From assembly GCA_037724045.1 (NCBI GenBank), contig JBBJOW010000018.1:1-64000 (forward strand): DNA of 64,000 bases, written 5' to 3'. Source of the DNA: DATLGB01 sp037724045 (GTDB taxonomy: Bacteria > Actinomycetota > Thermoleophilia > Solirubrobacterales > Solirubrobacteraceae). Each line of letters starts with the position of its first letter. Within the stretch, counting starts at the first letter, position 1. Below, one piece after another: positions 40,811 to 48,720 of this stretch. The notes beneath the pieces were generated by a model that saw only the letters and a list, made by a program, of their open reading frames with translations, was not told where the DNA came from and did not search any database. Both the position numbers and the translations under genes were made by a program.

Positions 40811-41788
40811 TCAAGCGAAACGATGTACGACGCCGTCGGCGACCAGCTCAAGCGCTCCGCGCTGGCCCTCGGGCAGCGCCGGCAGCGCGTCCTTGGCGGC
40901 CGCGACCATCTCCAGCGCCTGGGCGCGGGCCTCGTCGAGGGCACCGGTCGCGGCGATGCGGTCGCAGACCCCCTCCGCCTGCTCCGGGGTGCGGACTGCG
41001 CGCAGGTCGAGCGCGGCGAGGCCGGGGTCGCGGTCGCGGGCGGCGATCAGCGGCAGCGTGACCGTGCCGTCGAGCAGGTCGGTGCCGCGGTGCTTGCCGG
41101 TGCGCTCGGCGGGCCCGGAGACGTCGAGCACGTCGTCGAGCAGCTGGAAGGCGAGACCCACGCGACGGCCGAAGGCGCCGAGGATCTCGACCGGGCCGCC
41201 GGCCTCGATCGCGCCCAGCTGCCCGGCCGCCTGGAACAAGCGCGCGGTCTTGAGGTCGCAGCGCTCGAGGTAGCGCTCGCGGGGCACACCGACGTCCCAG
41301 GCGTCCGCGCGCTGCAGCAGCTCCCCCGCGGCGAGCGCCGACGAGGCGTCGGAGAGGACCTGCACATCGCGCGGGCGGCCGTTACGGGCCAGCTCGGCGA
41401 ACGCCTGCGCGAAGAGCAGGTCGCCCGTGGCGGTGGCCATGAGACGGCCGGCCTGCGCGAACACCGTCGGGCACCCACGGCGCAGGGGCGCCGCGTCGAG
41501 GACGTCGTCGTGGACGAGCGTCGCCGAATGGACGAGCTCCACCGCCGCGGCGGCGCGCAGCAGGCGCACGGCGCTCGCCTCGTCGGCAGGCGGGCCCGCG
41601 GCGAGCAGGACTAGCAGCGGCCGCAGGCGCTTGCCGCCCGCGGCGATCGTCGCGCCTGCGTGCGCGCCGAGCGTCTCCCCGTGCCCCGTGGCGAGCTCGG
41701 CCAGGCGCACCTCCAGGCGGTCCATGAGCTCCGGGACGTGCGCGCCCGCGGCTTCGATGACGGCGAGGACGGCCTCGGCCGAGGCCAT
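40811..41788 (-). CDS. Trans-polyprenyl diphosphate synthase
   Basis: 325 residues. The first Asp-rich motif is LVHDDVLD and the second QLLDDVLD, with GGKRLRPLL before them and the GTDLLDGTVTLPLI region after. It condenses isopentenyl diphosphate onto an allylic primer. The first motif is of the long-chain type, and its place after menG points to the menaquinone side chain (hepta- to nonaprenyl), though chain length cannot be read. The ATG overlaps the menG stop (TGATG). Confidence 0.9.
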   Translation of the reverse strand: MASAEAVLAVIEAAGAHVPELMDRLEVRLAELATGHGETLGAHAGATIAAGGKRLRPLLVLLAAGPPADEASAVRLLRAAAAVELVHSATLVHDDVLDAAPLRRGCPTVFAQAGRLMATATGDLLFAQAFAELARNGRPRDVQVLSDASSALAAGELLQRADAWDVGVPRERYLERCDLKTARLFQAAGQLGAIEAGGPVEILGAFGRRVGLAFQLLDDVLDVSGPAERTGKHRGTDLLDGTVTLPLIAARDRDPGLAALDLRAVRTPEQAEGVCDRIAATGALDEARAQALEMVAAAKDALPALPEGQRGALELVADGVVHRFA

Positions 41789-42492
41789 CAGCCGTCGCGC
41801 CGCTCGGGAACGCGGCCGTGGTGGAGGGCGATGATGCCGCCCGCGGTGAGGACCCACCGCACGTCGACCAGGCCGGCGGCGGCAAGGCGCGCGCCGAGCT
41901 CCTCGGGCCCGGGGAAGCGGCGCACGGACGAAGGGAGGTACGTGTACGCGTCGTCGAAGCGGCCGAGCAGCGGGACGACGCGGTCGAACCACAGGCGGAA
42001 GAAGGTCGACAACGGCGGGCGCTGCGGCACCGTGATCTCGAGCACCACGACCTTGCCGCCCGGCCGCACGACGCGGGCCATCTCGCGCAGGCCGGCGTCG
42101 AGGTCGCCGAAGTTGCGCGCGCCGAACCCGACCGTCGTCGCGGAGAACTCGCCGTCCTCGTAGGGCAGCGCGCGCGCGTCGGCCCACGTCCACTGAAGGT
42201 TCGGCGCCTTCGCCCTGGCGCGGTCGAGCATGCCCTCGCTGAAGTCCGAACCGACCACGGACGCACCGCGCCGCGCCAGCTCGATCGCCAGGTCGCCCGT
42301 GCCGGTCGCGACGTCCAGGGCGCGTTCGCCTGGACGCAGCTCGGCGAGGTCCGCCGCCCGTGACCGCCACTGGTGATGCAGGCCGGCGGTCATGACCGAG
42401 TTCATGACGTCATAGACGCCGGCGATGCGGTCGAACATCGCCTGGACCTGACCCTCGGGGAGGGTGCCCGCGCGGGCCTCCGCGGAGGGCAC
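41788..42492 (-). CDS. menG: Demethylmenaquinone methyltransferase (UbiE/MenG)
   Basis: 234 residues of class I SAM-dependent methyltransferase. VQAMFDRIAGVYDVMNSVMTAGLHHQWR is the UbiE signature (shown here in part), with the SAM-binding ALDVATGTGDLAIELA and TVGFGARNFGDLDAGLREMARV. It methylates demethylmenaquinone in the last step of menaquinone synthesis. GTG 42492 is the start. It lies 9 bases after the cytochrome gene of the bc complex and overlaps the polyprenyl synthase gene, so quinone and its oxidase complex share an operon. Confidence 0.93.
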   Translation of the reverse strand: MPSAEARAGTLPEGQVQAMFDRIAGVYDVMNSVMTAGLHHQWRSRAADLAELRPGERALDVATGTGDLAIELARRGASVVGSDFSEGMLDRARAKAPNLQWTWADARALPYEDGEFSATTVGFGARNFGDLDAGLREMARVVRPGGKVVVLEITVPQRPPLSTFFRLWFDRVVPLLGRFDDAYTYLPSSVRRFPGPEELGARLAAAGLVDVRWVLTAGGIIALHHGRVPERRDG

Positions 42493-42501
42493 GGCGGCGG
42501 C

Positions 42502-43272
42502 CTAGCCGCCGGTGGAGGCGGACTCGGTTGCCGCGCCGGGCTCACCCGGTGCAGGAGCCTCGTACTCCTCACCCTCGCGCAGCGACGCGAGGAAGGCGAC
42601 GATGTCGGTCTTCTTGTCCTCCGGCAGCCCGCGGAAGGAGGGCATCGGCGACGTCGGGTTGTCGAGCGTCCGCCGGATCGCGTCTGGCAACAGCTTGTCG
42701 CCGACGTGGGTCAGGTCGGGACCGAGGTCGCCGCCGTTCTCGCCGATCTTGTGGCAGGCCAGGCAGCCCGACTGGGCCGTGACGAGCTTGCCGGACTCGA
42801 ACTGCGGGGCGACCTCCATCTCGATTTCGTTCGGCGAGCCGGCCGCGGCGCCCAGGAAGGTCAGGTACGCCATGGCGACGATGGTGAAGATGCCGGCGGC
42901 GGTGGCGACCGGGCGGCGCTCGGGCCGGCGCTCAGGACCGCGGTCGTAGAAGGGCAGCAGGAAGAGCAGGACCATGCAGATGGTCGGCACGCCGACCGTC
43001 GCGACCGGGGTGAGGATCGCCGGCTTGATCACCCGCAGCACCTCGAAGAGGAAGTAGAAGTACCACTCCGGCCGCGGGACGTAGGTGGTCGTCGTCGGGT
43101 CCGCCTTCGGGCCCAGCTCGGCACCGAAGATGAGCGCCATCATGATGATCGAGAAGACCACCACCACAGCCATGATCGAATCCTTGGCGATGGCGTACGG
43201 GAAGAACGGCTTGCCCGCCGCCTTGTGCTGGGCGTACTCCCTGAGGTACTGCTCCTTCTCGCGCTGGTTCAC
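42502..43272 (-). CDS. Cytochrome bc complex: subunit IV-like b domain fused to cytochrome c
   Basis: 256 residues. The N-terminal part (about 1-150) has three membrane helices and PEWYFYFLFEVLRV, the Q-site motif of cytochrome b C-terminal half/subunit IV. The C-terminal part (about 160-235) is a class I cytochrome c domain with CLACH for covalent heme attachment and a later Met (SPMPSF) as sixth ligand. A split b with c fused to the subunit IV half occurs in some Gram-positive bc complexes. GTG 43272 is 7 bases after the cytochrome b gene. It passes electrons from the Rieske centre. Confidence 0.9.
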   Translation of the reverse strand: MNQREKEQYLREYAQHKAAGKPFFPYAIAKDSIMAVVVVFSIIMMALIFGAELGPKADPTTTTYVPRPEWYFYFLFEVLRVIKPAILTPVATVGVPTICMVLLFLLPFYDRGPERRPERRPVATAAGIFTIVAMAYLTFLGAAAGSPNEIEMEVAPQFESGKLVTAQSGCLACHKIGENGGDLGPDLTHVGDKLLPDAIRRTLDNPTSPMPSFRGLPEDKKTDIVAFLASLREGEEYEAPAPGEPGAATESASTGG

Positions 43273-43279
43273 GGGAGAC

Positions 43280-44086
43280 TCAGACCTTGTCCGTCTTGAG
43301 CTCGGGGTCCACGGGGGCCTTGAGCCACGGAGGCGCGGTCGTGCCGAGCTTGGCCACCAGGTACAGGTGGAAGCCCATCATCGCCGCGAGCAGCCCGGGC
43401 ACGAGCAGCATGTGGATCGCGTAGAAGCGCGAGAGGGTGGCCGAGTTGAACTCCGACCCGCCGCGCATGAAGTCCGACAGGAACGGGCCGACGAACGGGC
43501 CGGTGCCGTTGATGTTCACCCCCACGATGGTCGCCCAGTAGGAGCGCTGGTCGAACGGCAGCAGGTAGCCCGTGAAGGACATCGCCATCGTGAGGATGAG
43601 CAGCACGACGCCGATCACCCAGTTGAGCTCGCGCGGGTACTTGTAGGCGCCGAAGAAGAAGGTGCGCGCCATGTGCAGGAAGACGAGGATCACCATGACC
43701 GTCGAGCCCCACTTGTGCATGCCGCGCACGAACTCGCCGAGGAAGACCTCGTTGGTCAGATACCGGATCGACTCGTACGCCCCGCCCGCGGCGTCCGGCG
43801 TGTAGTACATCGCCAGGAACACGCCCGTGACCGCCTGGGAGAGGAAGGCGAACATGCACGCCGACCCCAGCGTGTAGAACCAGTTCGTCCCCTTCGGGAC
43901 CTTGCGGAACATCGTCCAGCGCAGGCCGCCCGACAGCGAGGTGCGCTCGTCGACCCAGTCGGCGGCGGAGATCCCCGCCTCCTTGACCTGCTCGAGCGGC
44001 TTGCGCGTCGGGACCGAGCCCGGAGGCTTGGGCGCCGGCTTGAGCTTGTCGGGGACGGGCGGGAGGGGAAGCTTGGGAATCGGCAT
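43280..44086 (-). CDS. Cytochrome b (b6-like N-terminal half)
   Basis: 268 residues: a Pro/Lys-rich cytoplasmic N-terminus of about 60 residues, then four membrane helices. The heme-ligand histidine pairs lie in FVRGMHKWGSTVMVILVFLHM (shown in part) and FYAIHMLLVPGLLAAMMGFHLYL. The Qo-site segment is GYLLPFDQRSYWA. It binds two b hemes and oxidises menaquinol. The ATG at 44086 follows the Rieske stop by 13 bases. With the Rieske and fused subunit IV/cytochrome c genes it makes the whole complex. Confidence 0.93.
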   Translation of the reverse strand: MPIPKLPLPPVPDKLKPAPKPPGSVPTRKPLEQVKEAGISAADWVDERTSLSGGLRWTMFRKVPKGTNWFYTLGSACMFAFLSQAVTGVFLAMYYTPDAAGGAYESIRYLTNEVFLGEFVRGMHKWGSTVMVILVFLHMARTFFFGAYKYPRELNWVIGVVLLILTMAMSFTGYLLPFDQRSYWATIVGVNINGTGPFVGPFLSDFMRGGSEFNSATLSRFYAIHMLLVPGLLAAMMGFHLYLVAKLGTTAPPWLKAPVDPELKTDKV

Positions 44087-44099
44087 CAGTGAGCCACTA

Positions 44100-44786
44100 C
44101 TACTGCTGCGGGGTCGAGAACCGGCCGGGATAGAGGAACTGCCCGATGCCGTCCAGGTCCTGGCCGGGATCGCGGTACTTCTCGAAGACTTCGAACTCGG
44201 AGTTGATCGAGTAGCGCGGACCGACCTCGAGGTTGCCCTCGCGGATGCGCAGATGGAAGCGATCCAGCGGCCGGACGGGCGGGCCGCCGTTGACCTTGCC
44301 GGCGAAGTCGTACACGCCGCCGTGGCACGGGCAGATGAAGCGCTTGGCCGCATCCACGAAGCGCACGGGGCAGCCGAGGTGCATGCAGCGCGTCGAGATG
44401 GCGAGGAACTCGATGCCGTCGGGGAACGCCTCGTCGGGGTCGATCGCCGGATCGGGGTTACGGGCACGGACGTAGGCGGTCGTCTTGCCGATGTCGCCGA
44501 CGCCCTGACGCTCCGTGATGACCTTCGGCACGTAGGTCTCGGTGGGGAAGTCCTCGGGCGGGCCGACCGGCGTCCACACCGGGGGCGGACGCTCGAAGAT
44601 CGAGGACCCGGCGGCGAAGCCGAGCACCGGCAGCGTGAAGCCCATCGCCGCCAGCGCGCCGGCGCCGTGGGCGGTGCCGACCATCAGGCGACGGCGTGTG
44701 ACCGTCTCGCCTTCGAAGGCGCCGGGGATGTTGCGGTCCGCCGTGTACTTGGACTTCGGCGTCTTGCGTGCTCGGGAGGAGGCCAT
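44100..44786 (-). CDS. Rieske iron-sulfur subunit of the bc complex
   Basis: 228 residues. A twin-arginine-type start (TRRRLMVGTAHG before a hydrophobic segment at about 40-60) serves as Tat signal and membrane anchor. The 2Fe-2S ligands are CMHLGC and CPCHGG, the standard CxH...CxxH pairs. It carries electrons from menaquinol to the cytochrome c domain. ATG 44786 is the start, with AGGAG about 13 bases upstream. The tatA/tatC genes lie downstream in the same region. The 91 bases before it may hold the operon promoter, though no clear one was seen. Confidence 0.93.
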   Translation of the reverse strand: MASSRARKTPKSKYTADRNIPGAFEGETVTRRRLMVGTAHGAGALAAMGFTLPVLGFAAGSSIFERPPPVWTPVGPPEDFPTETYVPKVITERQGVGDIGKTTAYVRARNPDPAIDPDEAFPDGIEFLAISTRCMHLGCPVRFVDAAKRFICPCHGGVYDFAGKVNGGPPVRPLDRFHLRIREGNLEVGPRYSINSEFEVFEKYRDPGQDLDGIGQFLYPGRFSTPQQ

Positions 44787-44877
44787 GTGCGTCTTCAGCT
44801 CCTGGGAGGGGAGCACCGGGAATAGTACGCGCTGGATGCCGCGGGCAGGCGCCCGATCGAGATGGGTGTGCGCCCGG

Positions 44878-45294
44878 TCACAGTCCCTCGGCCGCCTTCC
44901 AGGCCTTCGCCGCGTCCGCGGGCTGACCCTCGGCGTGGGCCTGCGCGCAGCGGGCGATGATCCCGGCGAGCAGCGTGACGGCCTCCAGATCCTCGCGGCG
45001 GGCGAGCTCGGCGAGCCCCAGCGCGTACAGGTGGTCGCCGGCCAGCAGCGCCAGGTCGGGGTCGCGCTCGTCGAGGATCCGCGCCCCGCCGTAGTGGGCG
45101 AGCTCGCCTTCGCGGATCGCCTCGACGACGACGTCGGAGTGGAACCCGGCGCCCTCCGGGGGGTCGACGGTGGCGCCGGCGAGCAGGCCGCCGCCCGCGC
45201 GCAGGCCATCCGCCAGGTCGGCGAGGGCGGTACGCCCCACGGGGGCCCGCCCGGCCTGGCCACCGGGTTGCGGTGTCGTGTCCAGTCCGGGCAC
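44878..45294 (-). CDS. Hypothetical protein, prenyl-synthase-like fragment, 138 aa
   Basis: A small all-alpha protein lying between hemL and the Rieske gene. LALLAGDHLYALGLAELAR and the following leucine-rich helix resemble the segment after the first Asp-rich motif in trans-polyprenyl synthases (pattern LLxGDYLxARAxELL). The Asp-rich motifs themselves are absent, so it is not a catalyst on its own. It may be a regulatory partner like the small subunit of heptaprenyl synthase, or unrelated. GTG 45294 follows the hemL stop immediately. Confidence 0.5.
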   Translation of the reverse strand: MPGLDTTPQPGGQAGRAPVGRTALADLADGLRAGGGLLAGATVDPPEGAGFHSDVVVEAIREGELAHYGGARILDERDPDLALLAGDHLYALGLAELARREDLEAVTLLAGIIARCAQAHAEGQPADAAKAWKAAEGL

Positions 45295-45296
45295 CC

Positions 45297-46586
45297 CTAG
45301 ACCTCAGCGAAGGCCGCCGCGGCGGCCTCGAGGGTGCGCTCCACGTGCTCCGCGGTGTGCGCAAGGGACGGGAACCAGGCCTCGAACTGCGACGGCGGCG
45401 GGTACACGCCGCGCGCGAGCAGCGCGCGGCACCAGCGTGCGTGCGCGTCGAGGTCGCAGGAAGCCTGGGCGGTGGCGAAGTCATGCACCGGTGTCTCGGA
45501 GAAGAAGACGGTGAGCAGGCCGGTGGTGTGACAGACCCGGACGCGATGGCCGGCGGCCTCGGCGGCGGACGCCAGTCCCTCCGCCAGCGCCTGCGTGGTC
45601 GCCGACAGTCGCGCGTAGGCCTGGTCGTCGAGCAGCTCGAGCGCGGCGAGCGCAGCGGCGGTGGCGAGCGGGTTGCCGCTCAGCGTGCCCGCCTGGTAGA
45701 CGTCACCGGCCGGCGCGATGCGCTCCATCAGCTCGACCGATCCGCCGTAGGCGGCGGCCGGGAGCCCGCCGCCGATGACCTTCCCCATGACGGTCAGGTC
45801 GGGCAGCACGCCCGTGAGCTCCTGGGCCCCGCCGGGCGCGACGCGGAAGCCCGAGATGACCTCGTCGAAGACAAGCAGCGCGCCGTTGGCCGAGGCGCCC
45901 TCGCGTAGGAGCTCGAGGAAGCCGGGCTTGGGCGGGACGAGGCCCATGTTCGCCGGGTAGGGCTCGGCCAGCACGGCCGCGAACTCGTTCGTCGCCAGCG
46001 CGGCCTCGACGGCCCGGGGGTCGTTCCACGGCACGATCACCGTGCTCGCGGTCGCCGCTGCCGGGACGCCGGGGGACGAGGGGAGCGCCGCGGTGGCGAG
46101 GCCGGAGCCGGCCTCGGCGAGCAGGCCGTCCACGTGGCCGTGATAGGCGCCGGCGAACTTGAGCAGCTTCTCGCGCCCGGTCGCGGCGCGCGCGAGGCGG
46201 ATGGCGCTCATCGCCGCCTCGGTTCCCGACGAGGTCATGCGCAGCATGTCCACCGAGGGCACGCGCGCGGTCACCAGCTCCGCGAGCGCCACCTCGCGTT
46301 CGGTGGGGGCCCCGAAGGTCGTCCCCTGGCGCGCGGCCGCGTCGATGGCGGCGAGCACCGAAGGGTGCGCGTGGCCGTGGATGAGCGGACCCCACGAGCA
46401 CACGTAGTCCACGTAGCGGTTGCCGTCGACGTCCCAGAGCTCCGCGCCCTCCGCACGGTCGACGAAGACCGGGTCGCGACCGATGGAGCGCATCGCGCGG
46501 ACCGGCGAGTTGACCCCGCCGGGAAGCACCTTCACCGCCCGCCGGTAGAGCGCCGCGGAACGTGTGTCAGTCAGCGAGGCGGTCAC
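45297..46586 (-). CDS. hemL: Glutamate-1-semialdehyde 2,1-aminomutase
   Basis: 429 residues of PLP fold type I. It has PGGVNSPVRAMRSIGRDP at the N-terminus, SSGTEAAMSAIRLARAATGR, GAYHGHVDGLL, LVFDEVISGFR, and the PLP lysine in TVMGKVIGGGLP. It makes 5-aminolevulinate, the tetrapyrrole precursor, by the C5 route. The GTG at 46586 overlaps the AhbAB stop (GTGTGA); much longer open sequence upstream in the same frame belongs to the AhbAB gene region. hemB is two genes upstream. Confidence 0.96.
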   Translation of the reverse strand: MTASLTDTRSAALYRRAVKVLPGGVNSPVRAMRSIGRDPVFVDRAEGAELWDVDGNRYVDYVCSWGPLIHGHAHPSVLAAIDAAARQGTTFGAPTEREVALAELVTARVPSVDMLRMTSSGTEAAMSAIRLARAATGREKLLKFAGAYHGHVDGLLAEAGSGLATAALPSSPGVPAAATASTVIVPWNDPRAVEAALATNEFAAVLAEPYPANMGLVPPKPGFLELLREGASANGALLVFDEVISGFRVAPGGAQELTGVLPDLTVMGKVIGGGLPAAAYGGSVELMERIAPAGDVYQAGTLSGNPLATAAALAALELLDDQAYARLSATTQALAEGLASAAEAAGHRVRVCHTTGLLTVFFSETPVHDFATAQASCDLDAHARWCRALLARGVYPPPSQFEAWFPSLAHTAEHVERTLEAAAAAFAEV

Positions 46587-47698
46587 ACGCCCGCGTACTC
46601 GCGCTCCCACTCCCGGAACGCGTCCGTGAAGTAGATCATGCGCGTCTTCTTGTACTCGGTGCTCGAATACAGGGTGGCGCGCTCGCGGATCCCCGTCGCC
46701 GCGGAGATGGAGTCGAGGATCGCGTCGCACTCCTCCTTGGAGCGGCCGTGGGCCATGGTGAAGACCGAGTAGGGCCAGTCCTCGTACGTCGGGCGCTGGT
46801 AGCAGTGCGAGATGCCGCGGAAGGAGGCCATCCGCGGGCCGAACTCCTCGATCTTGCCCTCCGGGACCACCCAGACGCCCATCCCGTTGGCGCTGAAGCC
46901 GGCGCGGCGATGAAAGAGGATCGCGGCGACGCGGCGCAGGATGCCCCGCTCCTTCATCCCGGCCATGTGCTCCAGCAGCGCGCCCTCGGTGATGCCGAGC
47001 TCGGCGGCGGCGGGCGCGTAGGGCTCGGCGGTGACCGGCAGGTCGCCCTGCGTCGCGCGGATGACGGCGATGTCGAAGTCGTCGTAGGGCACGCCCTCCA
47101 GCTCGACCGGCGCCTCGGCGACGCCCTCGGTCGAGAGCGACTTCGTCGTGCCCTCCATCTCGAGGTCCATGCGGATCTTGAAGAGCTTGAGCGTCGGCAG
47201 CTGGCGGATCGACTCCGCGCCGGTCTTCTCGCGCAGCACCTCGAGCGTCCCCTGCATGCCCAGCGGCGAGCCGGGCTCGACGGCGAGAGTGAACCACAGG
47301 TTGAACTCGTGGTTGCGCAGGTAGTTGTGCGTGACGCCGGGGTGCGAGTTGATGACCTGGGCGGCGCGGTGGGGGTGCTCGGAGTCGACCTTGGCGGCGA
47401 CCAGCATCGACTCGTAGCCGAGCGCGCGCGTGTCGAAGATCGGGGTGATCTCGCGGATGATGCGCTTGTCGAGCAGGTAGGCGGTGCGCTCCAGCACGTC
47501 GTCCTCGGTGAGGCCGGCCGCGTCGGCGATCGCCGCGAACGGGCGGCGCGCGATCGGGAACGAGCCCTGCAGCAGGTTGAGGAGCTGCTTGTCGGTGTCG
47601 TCGAGCGGGACGGCGCTGCCGTCCTTGCGCGAACGGATCTTGTGTTTCGCCGTCGGTGCTCTGGAGTTCGCACCTTCCGGCGACGTCAGGTCAGCCAC
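46583..47698 (-). CDS. ahbAB: Fused AhbA-AhbB-like protein (siroheme decarboxylase family)
   Basis: 371 residues holding two Lrp/AsnC-like units in tandem. The first (about 30-185) has LLNLLQGSFPIARRPFAAIA, GVTHNYLRNHEFNLWFTLAV and LPTLKLFKIRMD, matching AhbA. The second (about 195-365) has GDLPVTAEPYAPAAAELG, HRRAGFSANGMGVWVVPE, GISHCYQRP and the YSSTEYKKTRMIYF end, matching AhbB. AhbA and AhbB together decarboxylate siroheme to didecarboxysiroheme. They are usually separate genes, and related NirDLGH proteins serve heme d1. The position between hemB and hemL supports a tetrapyrrole role, whether enzymatic or heme-sensing. GTG 47698 overlaps hemB by 13 bases. Confidence 0.85.
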   Translation of the reverse strand: MADLTSPEGANSRAPTAKHKIRSRKDGSAVPLDDTDKQLLNLLQGSFPIARRPFAAIADAAGLTEDDVLERTAYLLDKRIIREITPIFDTRALGYESMLVAAKVDSEHPHRAAQVINSHPGVTHNYLRNHEFNLWFTLAVEPGSPLGMQGTLEVLREKTGAESIRQLPTLKLFKIRMDLEMEGTTKSLSTEGVAEAPVELEGVPYDDFDIAVIRATQGDLPVTAEPYAPAAAELGITEGALLEHMAGMKERGILRRVAAILFHRRAGFSANGMGVWVVPEGKIEEFGPRMASFRGISHCYQRPTYEDWPYSVFTMAHGRSKEECDAILDSISAATGIRERATLYSSTEYKKTRMIYFTDAFREWEREYAGV

Positions 47699-48651
47699 GT
47701 CGCCGCCTCCTTGGCGTGATAGGTGATGACGATGTCGGCGCCCGCGCGGCGGATGCCCGTGAGCGCCTCGAGCACGGCGGCGCGCTCGTCGATGTACCCG
47801 GCGGCCGCTGCGGCCTTGATCATCGCGTATTCCCCACTCACGTTGTACGCGGCCACCGGCATCTCGGTTCTGTCCTTGACGCGCCGGATCACGTCGAGGT
47901 AGGGCAGCGCCGGCTTGACCATGACGATGTCGGCGCCCTCGGCGACGTCGAGCAGCACCTCGCGCAGCGCCTCGTCGCCGTTGCCCGGCTCCATCTGGTA
48001 GCCGCGCCGATCGCCGCGCTGTGGGGTCGAGCCGGCCGCCTCGCGGAACGGGCCGTAGAAGGCGGAGGCGAACTTCGCCGAGTAGGCCATGATCGGCGTG
48101 TCGCTGAAGTCGTGGTCGTCGAGCGCTGCCCGCAGGTGACCGACGCGCCCGTCCATCATGTCGCTCGGGGCGATGACGTCCGCGCCCGCCTGCGCTTGGG
48201 AGACCGCCGCGCGCGCGAGGAGCTCGAGCGTCGCGTCGTTGTCCACGGTGTCCCCGCGCAGCACGCCGCAGTGGCCGTGGCTCGTGTACGCGCACAGGCA
48301 CAGGTCGGTGATGACGAGCAGGTCCGGGTGTGCGGCCTTGATCGCGCGGGTGGCGAGCCCGACCACGCCCTCGTCGTCCCACGCGCCCGTGCCGTCCTCG
48401 TCCTTGTGCGACGGGATGCCGAAGAGCAGGACGCCCGGGATGCCGAGCGCCGCGCACTCGCCGGCCTCGCGCACGGCCTCGTCGATCGAGAGCCGGTCCG
48501 CGCCGGGCATCGCCTCGACCGGCGCCCGTCCGCTCTCGGTGTGGACGAACAGCGGATAGACCAGATGCCGCGCCTCCAGCGAGGTCTCGCGGACCAGATC
48601 GCGCAGCGCGCCGGTGCGGCGCAGGCGGCGCATGCGAGTCGCGGGGAACAC
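47686..48651 (-). CDS. hemB: Delta-aminolevulinic acid dehydratase (porphobilinogen synthase)
   Basis: 321 residues. It joins two 5-aminolevulinates into porphobilinogen. Both active-site lysines are visible (YSAKFASAFYGPF and MVKPALPYLD). ITDLCLCAYTSHGHCG carries the Cys triad of the zinc-dependent type. Start GTG 48651 lies 7 bases after TAATGT on the minus strand. It is the first gene of hemB-ahbAB-hemL, and the same orientation continues into the bc complex and menaquinone genes. Confidence 0.96.
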   Translation of the reverse strand: MFPATRMRRLRRTGALRDLVRETSLEARHLVYPLFVHTESGRAPVEAMPGADRLSIDEAVREAGECAALGIPGVLLFGIPSHKDEDGTGAWDDEGVVGLATRAIKAAHPDLLVITDLCLCAYTSHGHCGVLRGDTVDNDATLELLARAAVSQAQAGADVIAPSDMMDGRVGHLRAALDDHDFSDTPIMAYSAKFASAFYGPFREAAGSTPQRGDRRGYQMEPGNGDEALREVLLDVAEGADIVMVKPALPYLDVIRRVKDRTEMPVAAYNVSGEYAMIKAAAAAGYIDERAAVLEALTGIRRAGADIVITYHAKEAATWLT

Positions 48652-48658
48652 GTGGAGA

Positions 48659-48664
48659 ACATTA
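48659..48664 (-). promoter_or_regulatory. Putative -10 element (TAATGT) for hemB
   Basis: It ends 7 bases before GTG 48651, with no ribosome-binding site between, so a leaderless start for the heme operon is likely. Confidence 0.5.
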
Positions 48665-48720
48665 GGAGGGGCCCGCTCGGCCGGCCCCTCCGGGCCCGGC
48701 GATCGGCTCGCCCCCCCGGG

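Noticed and set aside
45297..47297. Longer hemL with about 235 extra N-terminal residues
   Set aside because: The extension overlaps the AhbAB gene in another frame and is Arg/Gly-rich; GTG 46586 fits the family start.
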